Source: Rathayibacter iranicus NCPPB 2253 = VKM Ac-1602 (GTDB taxonomy: Bacteria > Actinomycetota > Actinomycetes > Actinomycetales > Microbacteriaceae). Taken from it: 64,000 nt of DNA. Both the position numbers and the translations under genes were made by a program. Shown here piece by piece: positions 26,501 through 33,378 of the stretch. Location: the NCBI RefSeq assembly GCF_003149025.1, contig NZ_QGDV01000011.1:33433-97432 (forward strand). The letters run 5' to 3'. The notes under the pieces are model-generated. The model made no database searches. It had not been told where the DNA came from and worked only from the letters and a program-made list of their open reading frames with translations. Every line of letters begins with the position of its first letter. The stretch's first letter is position 1.

Positions 26501-26811
26501 CGTCGTCCCTGCTCGGCCGTCGCGCGCAGCGTTCCTGGAGTGCGGAGGCTGCCGTGATCGTGCTCGCCGCTGTGCTCCTCCTCCTGTTCGCATGGCTCAG
26601 TACGGAGGCGGTGCTCGCGCTCGTGGCGCAGCCCGTTCTCCTCGTGGCTCCGCAGGATGGAGCGTCGGCCGTGCTCGGCGCGGCTGCCACCCCTATCGCG
26701 CTGACCGCCGCGGCGGGCGCCGTGGCCGCGCTGATCGGGCTGGTCCTGATCGTCGTGTCGTTCTCACCGATCAGCCGTGCACGCCCCGCCGCTGCTCGCG
26801 GGCGCGCGTGA
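26497..26811 (+). CDS. Small membrane protein of the Asp23 operon
   Basis: A 104-residue protein with two hydrophobic helices (AAVIVLAAVLLLLFAWLSTEAV and AAAGAVAALIGLVLIVVSF) and basic ends. It starts at GTG 26497 in a four-base overlap with the Asp23 gene and ends in another with the second Asp23 gene. By analogy with AmaP, which anchors Asp23 at the membrane in staphylococci, it may tether the neighbours; the sequence itself shows only the helices. Confidence 0.75.
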   Translation: MTSSLLGRRAQRSWSAEAAVIVLAAVLLLLFAWLSTEAVLALVAQPVLLVAPQDGASAVLGAAATPIALTAAAGAVAALIGLVLIVVSFSPISRARPAAARGRA

Positions 26812-27188
26812 TAGAGAACAGGGGAGGAGCGGCGGCGACCGAGAGCCGGGTCGCCGTTGCCGCGGCCGCGAGCGCTGAGCGCGTCCCGGGCGTCCACCAC
26901 CTCGGCGGCGCCATGGCCCGCGAGTTCGACCGCGCCGCCCGCCACGTGCTGGGGACGAGCACACGGCCCGGAGTGACGGTCGCGGCGACCGCCGACGACA
27001 TCACCGTCGATATCGACCTCGTCGTCGAGTACCCGCATCCGGTGCGCGACGTACTGGATGCCGTGCGCGAGCAGGTGCAGCGTGTCGCGGAGCCGGTCGC
27101 CGGAACCTGCGTTATCGTCAACGTCGCAGCGACCGACATTCACGGGCCGTTCGATACGGTCGAGAGTGCCCGAGATTCCGCTGGGTGA
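26808..27188 (+). CDS. Second Asp23/Gls24-like protein
   Basis: A 126-residue paralogue of the protein at 26072, with the same order of elements: ASAERVPGVHHLGGAMAREFDRAARHVLG, GVTVAATADDITVDIDLVVEYPHPVRDVLDAVREQVQ and CVIVNVAATDIHG. It starts at GTG 26808 within the overlap with the membrane protein gene. The two Asp23-like proteins may form a mixed complex. Confidence 0.85.
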   Translation: MIENRGGAAATESRVAVAAAASAERVPGVHHLGGAMAREFDRAARHVLGTSTRPGVTVAATADDITVDIDLVVEYPHPVRDVLDAVREQVQRVAEPVAGTCVIVNVAATDIHGPFDTVESARDSAG

Positions 27189-27206
27189 GCCGATAGCGTT
27201 GCCCGG

Positions 27207-27511
27207 ATGAGCTCCGACTACCTCCGCGCCTACGGCGATCAGCTGCGCTCCGATGCGGAGACGCCGAGCGCCGTCTCCGTCACCCGGACGCCGACACCGA
27301 GTCGATCATGATCGGCCCCGTCGAGGCACTGCTGTCTGAGATGAGCGCGATGATCGACGCCGCATTCAGCGAGGACACTGACGTCGCTCTCGCCGACGCG
27401 CGGGTAGCGTGGCTCTCGCGCGGCGGCGGTATGGAGTCGTGGGTCGCCGAAGTCGACGGCCGGATGGTGGCGGGCGGGCGGGCGGGCTGCGCACGACTCG
27501 TCCAGAGACTT
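27207..27511 (+). pseudogene. Decayed GNAT-family acetyltransferase
   Basis: From the ATG at 27207 the frame gives MSSDYLRAYGDQLRSDAE and then ends early. A second frame from about 27293 continues with DTESIMIGPVEALL and VEVDGR-like GNAT text (SWVAEVDGRMVAGG). This combination matches the start and the middle of a GNAT acetyltransferase with internal sequence deleted and the frame shifted. The end runs into the neighbouring convergent gene. Confidence 0.55.
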
Positions 27512-27932
27512 AGCTCGGCGAGGAGATCTCGAGCGCAATGTTGTCGGGATCCCGGAACTCCAGGATGCTCTGCGGGCCGGTGTCCTTGATGGGCTTGTGT
27601 GCGATGCCGAGCGCGTCGAGTGCCTCCGCCGCAGAGTTTAGGGCAGCCAGGTCGGCGACGGCGAAGCTCACGTGGTCGAGTCCCACGCGGTCCTCATCGA
27701 AGCTGTCTGCCGCGGCGGCGACGGGGCGCAGTCCGAGCAGTCCGCCGGGGAACTGGTAGATCACCCCGCCGAAGAGGAACGCGAGCTGCTCCTTCTGCTC
27801 CTCGGGAGCATCCTCCCCAGGCGCCTCGAAGGCGACGTCGAACCCGAAGACGGAGTCGTAGAAAGCGCGTGAGACCGTGATGTCGCGGACGGTCAGGCGG
27901 ACGTGGGCGTAGTCGACAGCGGGAATCGGCAC
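27510..27932 (-). CDS. VOC-family (glyoxalase/bleomycin-resistance-like) protein
   Basis: A 140-residue single-domain VOC protein: VDYAHVRLTVRDITVSRAFYDSVFGFDV at the start, DHVSFAVADLAALN in the middle and SILEFRDPDNIALEISSPS at the end, with metal-site positions His, His and Glu present. Substrate unknown. The GTG at 27932 with GGAAG is preferred over a longer frame reaching 28019. Confidence 0.8.
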   Translation of the reverse strand: MPIPAVDYAHVRLTVRDITVSRAFYDSVFGFDVAFEAPGEDAPEEQKEQLAFLFGGVIYQFPGGLLGLRPVAAAADSFDEDRVGLDHVSFAVADLAALNSAAEALDALGIAHKPIKDTGPQSILEFRDPDNIALEISSPS

Positions 27933-28103
27933 AGTCTTCCTTCCATGTTCCTTCTCTGTGGTGTGCTGGTAATTCGGAGCGGTCCGCGCAAAAGAATTCT
28001 CTGCCGAGGGAACCCTCAACCATCGAGGGAGCCCCGGATAGCGGGTCCCCTCGACGGGGTTCCCCCGCTGGATGGCGGACGGAGCTGGCCGTCTCGCGGA
28101 GGC

Positions 28104-28214
28104 TCAGCCGGACGGGTTCTCGACGGGGTCGCCCTCGGGGTCGGTCGCCGTCTCGGGGTCGACGTGCTCGGGGTCGGTGGTCTGCGGGTCCTCGGGAGTG
28201 TTCTTTTCAGTCAT
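28104..28214 (-). CDS. Very small acidic protein, 36 residues
   Basis: An ATG at 28214 follows a near-perfect AAGGAGG site by five bases and opens a frame of 36 residues. It is rich in Asp, Glu, Pro and Thr, with repeated D/E-P units (DPQTTDPEHVDPETATDPEG), and has no hydrophobic segment. It is probably a disordered, soluble peptide. It lies in a gap where no longer gene fits. Unrecognised family. Confidence 0.6.
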   Translation of the reverse strand: MTEKNTPEDPQTTDPEHVDPETATDPEGDPVENPSG

Positions 28215-28399
28215 CGGATCCTCCTTGTCGCTGAATGCGGAACGTACGGAATTTCGACACTACGATGCCCGCCCGCCCCCACGCACCCGGGTTGACTCCG
28301 CCCTCCCCGCCCTCCCCTCGCGAGATGCCGCAAGGGCTGGAGGCACGCGCCCTCGATTCGTAGGGTTATCGCACCTGAGACGAGGAGCAGCAGCGCCAC

Positions 28400-28666
28400 A
28401 TGATGATCCGCACCACTGTCACCATCGAGGGCAAGGCCTACGGTCTCTCGCAAGGGACCGATGTCGATGGTCTCAAGCGCTCGGCGACCGAGGCGACACA
28501 GGCAGGCGGTGGCTTGATCGACTTCGTCATCGTCGGAAACCGGCGGGTCAGCGCCCTCATCTCGACCGGAGTACCGGTGATCTTCGAGGAGGTCGAGGTG
28601 CCGCACGACGACCGGGACACCGGCGACCTCCACAAACCGTGGGACGATGTCGACTACCTCGACTGA
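28400..28666 (+). CDS. Hypothetical protein, 88 residues
   Basis: Not recognised. A short alpha/beta protein with RTTVTIEGKAYGLSQGTDVDGLKRSATEAT, then LIDFVIVGNRRVSALISTGVPVIFEEVEVP, and an acidic tail. GC-rich codon use in the third position supports coding. The ATG at 28400 follows a GAGGAG site. It might be a small nucleic-acid-binding or regulatory protein, but nothing shows that. Confidence 0.6.
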   Translation: MMIRTTVTIEGKAYGLSQGTDVDGLKRSATEATQAGGGLIDFVIVGNRRVSALISTGVPVIFEEVEVPHDDRDTGDLHKPWDDVDYLD

Positions 28667-28790
28667 CCTGATCCTCCCGCCGTCATTGGACGGTCGGGCA
28701 CCAGACGTCTGAGGGGCGCCGCAGGCTGGACCCGGCGTCCCTCGGGCACCCGGGGTGCTCTCAGGCCCCGCCGCGACGACTCCGCCGCAA

Positions 28791-29324
28791 CTACTCCGAC
28801 CAGTGGCTGAGCTCGGCCAGCTCGCCCGCTACGAGCGTCTGCGCGGCGGAGGCGAGTGCCGTCTGCACACGCTCCATCGGGATGCTCAGCAGCTCCGCTA
28901 TGGCGTCGACGTCGTGCCCGCCGGTGTGTCGCAGCAGCCAGCACTGGCGTTCGATCGTCGGCAGGGCGTGCAGGCGGCGGTGGAATCCGGAGCGCAGCAG
29001 GTCGTTCTCACCCAGCACGGGAGGAGCCGACTCGGTCTGCTCGGGTGTGCCGCGTTGAAGGCTGACCCGGCCGATCTCGGTGCGGGCGAGATCCAGTGCG
29101 CCTTTCTCGTCCAGGCCCTGAGGCCGGCCGGTTCGCAGGGTGACGGCGGCGTGGCGCAGGGCTGCCGTGGCCGCGGCGTCAGAGAGGGTCAGGCGGTACG
29201 CGTAGGCGTAGAGCCCGGTCCCGCGGTTCTCGAGGACGTTCCCGGCCAACAGGTCGCAGTGCCGTTGCCCCTTCAGGGCGACGGGCCTCTCCTCTGCGGT
29301 CACGTCCTCTGCGGTCACGGTCAC
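28791..29324 (-). CDS. Sigma-70-like protein (region 4 type)
   Basis: A 177-residue protein. Its C-terminal half resembles sigma region 4: LPTIERQCWLLRHTGGHDVDAIAELLSIPMERVQTALASAAQTL, a helix-turn-helix for the -35 element. The N-terminal half (YAYAYRLTLSDAAATAALRHAAVTLRTGRP) could be a reduced region 2. It may be an ECF-like sigma factor or a DNA-binding relative. The start carries a 15-bp tandem duplication (TAEDVTAEE). No anti-sigma gene is adjacent. Confidence 0.6.
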   Translation of the reverse strand: MTVTAEDVTAEERPVALKGQRHCDLLAGNVLENRGTGLYAYAYRLTLSDAAATAALRHAAVTLRTGRPQGLDEKGALDLARTEIGRVSLQRGTPEQTESAPPVLGENDLLRSGFHRRLHALPTIERQCWLLRHTGGHDVDAIAELLSIPMERVQTALASAAQTLVAGELAELSHWSE

Positions 29325-29490
29325 TCCTTGGCGTTGCGCGGCCCGGTCCGAATCCGCGTTGCAGCCGATGCTAGGACGGTGAGAACGCCCGTTCTACCCT
29401 TGACTTCTTGGGATGCGTGCTGATTCGGTGCATGAAGGCGCTCTTTCGACGGGTCTCTCCCGACAGGTGTCGCGAAGGAGCGGAGTTCTC

Positions 29491-29841
29491 TTATTCGCGA
29501 GCCGAGAGGACGCAGAACTCGTTGCCCTCCGGATCGGCCAGTACCACCCAGGAGCGCTCGCCCTGGCCGATGTCGACCTGCGTCGCACCGAGACCGACGA
29601 GCCGTGCCACTTCCGCCTCCTGGTCGTCCGGCACGAAGTCGAGGTGCAGCCGGTTCTTGAGCGTCTTCCGCTCGGGGACGTCGAGGAAAAGCAGGCTGGG
29701 GCCGCGGCCGGAGGGGGCGAGCAGCTCGATCCCGTCGTCGTCCTCGTCGACGAGGTCCCAGCCGAGCGCCTTCTGCCACCAGTGCCCGAGGGTGCGGAAG
29801 TCGGTGCAGTCGACGATGATCTCTTCGAGACGGAGGGCCAT
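29491..29841 (-). CDS. VOC/glyoxalase-like protein
   Basis: A 116-residue protein of the Glyoxalase_6 type: LRLEEIIVDCTDFRTLGHWWQKALGWDLVDEDDDG, RLHLDFVPDDQEAEVARLVGLGATQVD and WVVLADPEGNEFCVLSARE. The family name comes from fold; the substrate is unknown. ATG at 29841. The 166 bases between this gene and the sigma-like gene are without a gene. Confidence 0.82.
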   Translation of the reverse strand: MALRLEEIIVDCTDFRTLGHWWQKALGWDLVDEDDDGIELLAPSGRGPSLLFLDVPERKTLKNRLHLDFVPDDQEAEVARLVGLGATQVDIGQGERSWVVLADPEGNEFCVLSARE

Positions 29842-29991
29842 TCCTCGACGCTATTGCGCTCAGGGCCCGTCGGGGAAGGGCGCACCAGGGTCCTCGGTGT
29901 GCCGAATCGGCACGATCAGTGGCGTGAGTGGAGTGGGAGCGGCATCGTCAGTCTGGGCAACGGCAACGTCCGCCCGGAGAGAAGGATCCGC

Positions 29992-30633
29992 ATGAGCACC
30001 GCCCGTGAGCCCACCGCCCGTGAGCACTGGGAGGCTCGCTACGCTGACTCCGAACGCATCTGGTCGGGCCAGCCGAACGCTGCGCTCGTCGCGCTCGTCG
30101 GTGAGCTGCCGCCCGCGCGGGTGCTCGACCTTGGAGCGGGAGAGGGCGCGGACGCTCTCTGGCTCGCCGCCCTCGGCTGGCGGGTGACCGGCCTCGATCT
30201 CTCCGAGACCGCTCTCGTCAGGGCGCGGGAGGCGGCGGCGAAGCAGGGTGCCGACGTCGTCTTCGTCCAGGCGGACCTCGCAGGGGAATGGCCGGTGATG
30301 GGGCCGTTCGAGCTGGTCACCGCGAGTTTCCTGCACTCGATGGTCGAGTTCCCGCGCCTGGACGTCCTGCGCCGCGCGGCGTCCATCGTCGCGCCGGGCG
30401 GCCACCTCGCGGTCGTCTCGCACGCCGCGCCTCCGCCGTGGGCGAGTGGCGACGAGCATCGGCACGGCGCGATGCACCTGATGGGCCCGGAGGAGGAGTT
30501 CAAGGCGCTCGCGCTCGATCCGGCCGAGTGGACGCCGCGCGTGGTCGAGACCCGCGAACGCTCGGTGACCGCCCCGGACGGGGGCGGCGTGACGCTTGTT
30601 GACGGTGTGCTCCTCCTACAGCGCACGGCCTGA
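29992..30633 (+). CDS. Class I SAM-dependent methyltransferase
   Basis: A 213-residue methyltransferase with motif I VLDLGAGEGADALWLA at about 41-56, the acidic motif II end GLDLSE, and motif IV TASFLHSMVEFPR. The layout is close to TehB and thiopurine-methyltransferase-like enzymes. Target unknown. GAAGGA precedes the ATG at 29992; a longer frame upstream overlaps the VOC gene on the other strand and is not supported. Confidence 0.88.
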   Translation: MSTAREPTAREHWEARYADSERIWSGQPNAALVALVGELPPARVLDLGAGEGADALWLAALGWRVTGLDLSETALVRAREAAAKQGADVVFVQADLAGEWPVMGPFELVTASFLHSMVEFPRLDVLRRAASIVAPGGHLAVVSHAAPPPWASGDEHRHGAMHLMGPEEEFKALALDPAEWTPRVVETRERSVTAPDGGGVTLVDGVLLLQRTA

Positions 30634-30657
30634 CGGCGACCATCCCTGCCTCCGGAG

Positions 30658-31026
30658 TCAGGCCCGGTCGTGCAGGGTGATGTGGTAGCCGTCGGGGTCG
30701 GCAAAGGTGAAGGTGTGGCCGAAGGGACCGTCGGCGGGAGCGGCGACAATGCCGTGGCCGTCGGCGGCGAGGGCGTCGTGGATGTCCTGCACCCCGGTGG
30801 CGTGCAGCCAGATCGCCGCGCCGACGCCGGGGTGCGGCGCAGCGTCGATGTCAGTGCCCGGCACGATGTCGCGCAGGGCGAAGGCGATCGGAGCAGTCGT
30901 GAAAACAACAGCGTGCGGCGGTCCGGCAGGGGAGCGGACGAGGCCGAGGTAGCGCTCGTAGAACGCCTGGGAGGCGTCGAGGTCGCGAACCTGGAGAGAG
31001 ATGAAGTCGGGGCCGGTGACGGGCAT
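30658..31026 (-). CDS. VOC-family protein, divergent from MarR regulator
   Basis: A 122-residue VOC domain: GPDFISLQVRDLDASQAFYERYLGLVRS, AAIWLHATGVQDIHDALAADG and GHTFTFADPDGYHITLHDRA. It has a strong AGGAGGA site before the ATG at 31026. The divergent MarR gene 89 bases away and the dyads between them suggest it is the regulated target, maybe an enzyme or trap that removes a toxic small molecule. Confidence 0.85.
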   Translation of the reverse strand: MPVTGPDFISLQVRDLDASQAFYERYLGLVRSPAGPPHAVVFTTAPIAFALRDIVPGTDIDAAPHPGVGAAIWLHATGVQDIHDALAADGHGIVAAPADGPFGHTFTFADPDGYHITLHDRA

Positions 31027-31042
31027 GGGTTCCTCCTGTTGA

Positions 31043-31115
31043 TGTCAGCCTTGTGACATTCCCCACGGTATGTCAGATACCTGACACAAGTCAACAGATA
31101 TGTCAGAGTGTTGAC
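31043..31115. promoter_or_regulatory. MarR operator region with three dyads
   Basis: Three inverted repeats fill the gap between divergent VOC and MarR genes: TGTCA-N6-TGACA at 31043-31058, TGTCAG-ATAC-CTGACA at 31071-31086, and GTCAACA-N12-TGTTGAC at 31090-31115. All share a TGTCA/TGACA-type half-site. The last one ends right at the MarR ATG, which fits autorepression. Confidence 0.7.
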
Positions 31116-31568
31116 ATGAGTCACGGCGGTATCGACCTAGAGACCTCGCTCGGCTACCTCCTGAAAGAGGCGTCGAGCGCTCTGCGCGCTGCGATGGAGG
31201 CGGTGCTGCGCCCGCTCGGCATGAGCGTCACGCACTACTCTTGCCTGGAGCTGCTGGCTCAGCGGCCCGGCCTGTCCAATTCCGAACTCGCGCGCGGCGC
31301 GTTCGTCACCCGGCAGTCGATGAACGTGCTGCTGCAGACCCTCGAACGCGACGGGCTCGTGACGCGGCCCGCGGAGGCACCGGTCGGCAGAGCTCTGCCG
31401 GCCCGCCTCACCGCCCGCGGCCGATGCAGCCTGGCGGAGGCGTCGGCGGCGGTCCGCTCCGTCGAGCTGCGGATGCTGAGCGAGGTCACTGAGGACGAAC
31501 GGGACGCGGCGGCCCGGGTGCTGCGGAGCATGATCCACTCGCTGCGCGAGACGGACCGGCGAGGCTGA
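31116..31568 (+). CDS. MarR-family transcriptional regulator
   Basis: A 150-residue MarR winged-helix protein: ALRAAMEAVLRPLGMSVTHYSCLELLAQRPGLSNSELARGAFVTRQSMNVLLQTLERDGLVTRP in the DNA-binding core, then the wing RALPARLTARGR, and a dimer helix at the C-terminus. Start ATG at 31116; upstream frame extension would remove the operator. It most likely represses itself and the divergent VOC gene. Confidence 0.9.
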   Translation: MSHGGIDLETSLGYLLKEASSALRAAMEAVLRPLGMSVTHYSCLELLAQRPGLSNSELARGAFVTRQSMNVLLQTLERDGLVTRPAEAPVGRALPARLTARGRCSLAEASAAVRSVELRMLSEVTEDERDAAARVLRSMIHSLRETDRRG

Positions 31569-31633
31569 CCTGACGTTCAGCGTCATCCGGGTCCCTTTCA
31601 CCAGGCTCCGCCTACCCTCGTGCTCGTCCGCCA

Positions 31634-31664
31634 GTGACCGGACTCCACGGTGACCGGACTCCAC
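31634..31664. repeat. 16-bp tandem duplication upstream of a hypothetical gene
   Basis: GTGACCGGACTCCACG at 31634-31649 is followed by a second copy of 15 bases. It sits 35 bases before the next start codon, in the likely leader. Confidence 0.7.
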
Positions 31665-31699
31665 ACTGGAACAAGCCAGACGGTGAAAGGAACCACACA

Positions 31700-32167
31700 A
31701 TGACCGAGCACGACGTTCCCCTGATCACGGTGCCGCTGGGCCGACCGGTCGCGGTCGAGGCCCTGCGCTACACCGCTATGTACGGGCTGAGGCCGTTCCC
31801 CGAGGCGCTGCTGATCCTCTTCGACAACGGCTCGTACAAGATCGTCTCCGAGGGGGAGGACCACTTCGGTAGCTACGTGTCGGCGACCGGTCCCGGGGAG
31901 GCGTTACGGCATATCGCCTTCCTGTCGTGGCCGTCCGCCGACTGGGACCGCAACGTCGCGTCGCACACCCTCACCTTTGAACCCGAGACCGGCGCGTTCA
32001 TCCAGACCCTCCGGCTCCCCGCGCAGCCCGTCCCGCACGCGCAGCACGGGTTCGCTGCGGCGGTCGAGGCGCCAGAGAGCGTCGACCTCGAGGCGTCCTG
32101 GGATCAGGTCAGGGTGACGTATGACGCCGTGTTCGCGGGGCTACTCGAGCGAGCCACGCGGCACTGA
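31700..32167 (+). CDS. Hypothetical protein, 155 residues
   Basis: Not recognised. A soluble protein, with GRPVAVEALRYTAMYGLRPFPEALLILFDNGSYKIVSEGEDHFGSY, a DWDRNVASHTLTFEPETGAFIQTLRLP segment and an acidic middle. It may be a small beta-barrel. A GAAAGGAA site is well placed before the ATG at 31700. It converges with the CNNM protein gene; a family hairpin lies between. Confidence 0.6.
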   Translation: MTEHDVPLITVPLGRPVAVEALRYTAMYGLRPFPEALLILFDNGSYKIVSEGEDHFGSYVSATGPGEALRHIAFLSWPSADWDRNVASHTLTFEPETGAFIQTLRLPAQPVPHAQHGFAAAVEAPESVDLEASWDQVRVTYDAVFAGLLERATRH

Positions 32168-32220
32168 GAGGAGCGCGCCGGCCAGCGCGATCAGAAGGCC
32201 GGACCTGATGCATCTCGTTT

Positions 32221-32287
32221 GCAACCGAGGTTGAGAGCGTCCGATCGTGCCCCTGACGCGCTGATTGGCCCTCTCAACCTCGGTTGC
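32221..32287. repeat. Long hairpin, GAGGTTGAG family, copy 2
   Basis: A perfect 17-bp inverted repeat (GCAACCGAGGTTGAGAG at 32221-32237, complement at 32271-32287) with a 33-nt spacer. The core CGAGGTTGAG and the right-arm end CCTCGGTTGC are shared with copy 1 at 453-509; the spacers differ. It lies between convergent genes, like copy 1. Confidence 0.85.
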
Positions 32288-32337
32288 TCACACTCCCCGC
32301 GACCAGGCGCCAACCGGATGCCCGCCGAGACCAGGCG

Positions 32338-33378
32338 TCAGACACGGGTCGCGTCGTCGACCTCGCCGACGAGTTCCTCGATGATGTCCTCGAGGAAGAG
32401 CACGCCGGTGGTTCGACCCTCCTCGTCGTGCACACGGGCGACGTGCGCGCCGGTGCGGCGCATGGTCGCCAGAGCGTCTTCGAGGTCGCTGCCCCGGAAC
32501 GCGGACGCGAGGCGGCGGACCCGCTTGGTCGGCACGGGTGCGGTGAAGCTGGCCGGCTCGACGAGGTCCATGACGTCCTTGAGGTGCAGGTATCCGGTGG
32601 GCTCACCGTCATCGGTGAGGATGTAGCGGGAGTAGCCGTGCTCCGTCACCGCCGCCTGGATGTCCGCCGGCGACGATCCGGCTGGCAGAACGACCATCTC
32701 GCTGATGGGCACCTCGACATCGCCGACGGTCTTCGCGGTGAACTCGACTGCGGCGGAGAGAGCGCCGGTCCTGTCGAGCAGGACGCCCTCGCGGGTGGAC
32801 TGCTGCACGATGCCCGCGACCTCATCGAGCGTGAACGCCGACGTCGCCTCGTCCTTGGGTTCCACTTGGAACAGGCGAAGGATCGCGTTCGCGAGCGTGT
32901 TGAGCGTCCAGATCACCGGATTGAGGACCCGGGCCACGAGCACCAGCGGGGGCGCGAGGATCAGTGCGGCGCGGGTGGGAACGGAGAAGGAAATGTTCTT
33001 GGGAACCATCTCGCCCAGCACCACGTGCAGAAACGTCACCAGCAGCAGCGCCACGATGAACGCGATCACTCCGACCGCCTCACCGGAGAGGCGTGTGGCG
33101 CCGAGCGGGATTTCGAGCAGATGGTGGATCGCGGGCTCGGAGACATTGAGGATGACCAGCGAGCAGACGGTGATCCCGAGCTGGCTGGTGGCGAGCATGA
33201 GGGTCGCGTGTTCCATCGCCCACAGCGTGGTCTTCGCGGCCGTGCTGCCGGCCTCGGCCTTCGGCTCGATCTGGGAGCGGCGGGCCGAGATCACGGCAAA
33301 CTCCGCGCCGACGAAGAACGCGTTGACGGCCAGGAGGATCACCAGCCAGATGATGCCGGGGAGGTATTCGCCCATCAC
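32338..33378 (-). CDS. CNNM/CBS-domain membrane protein (hemolysin C-like)
   Basis: A 346-residue protein. It has a DUF21/CNNM membrane domain at about 1-190 (NAFFVGAEFAVISARRSQIE, and VLGEMVPKNISFS with the conserved EMVPKN) and two CBS domains at about 200-330 (VPISEMVVLPAGSSPADIQAAV, ILTDDGEPTGYLHLKDVMDLV). The family is linked to magnesium or cobalt transport; the name hemolysin is historical. Its start overlaps the stop of the paralogue upstream by four bases. Confidence 0.9.
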   Translation of the reverse strand: MMGEYLPGIIWLVILLAVNAFFVGAEFAVISARRSQIEPKAEAGSTAAKTTLWAMEHATLMLATSQLGITVCSLVILNVSEPAIHHLLEIPLGATRLSGEAVGVIAFIVALLLVTFLHVVLGEMVPKNISFSVPTRAALILAPPLVLVARVLNPVIWTLNTLANAILRLFQVEPKDEATSAFTLDEVAGIVQQSTREGVLLDRTGALSAAVEFTAKTVGDVEVPISEMVVLPAGSSPADIQAAVTEHGYSRYILTDDGEPTGYLHLKDVMDLVEPASFTAPVPTKRVRRLASAFRGSDLEDALATMRRTGAHVARVHDEEGRTTGVLFLEDIIEELVGEVDDATRV

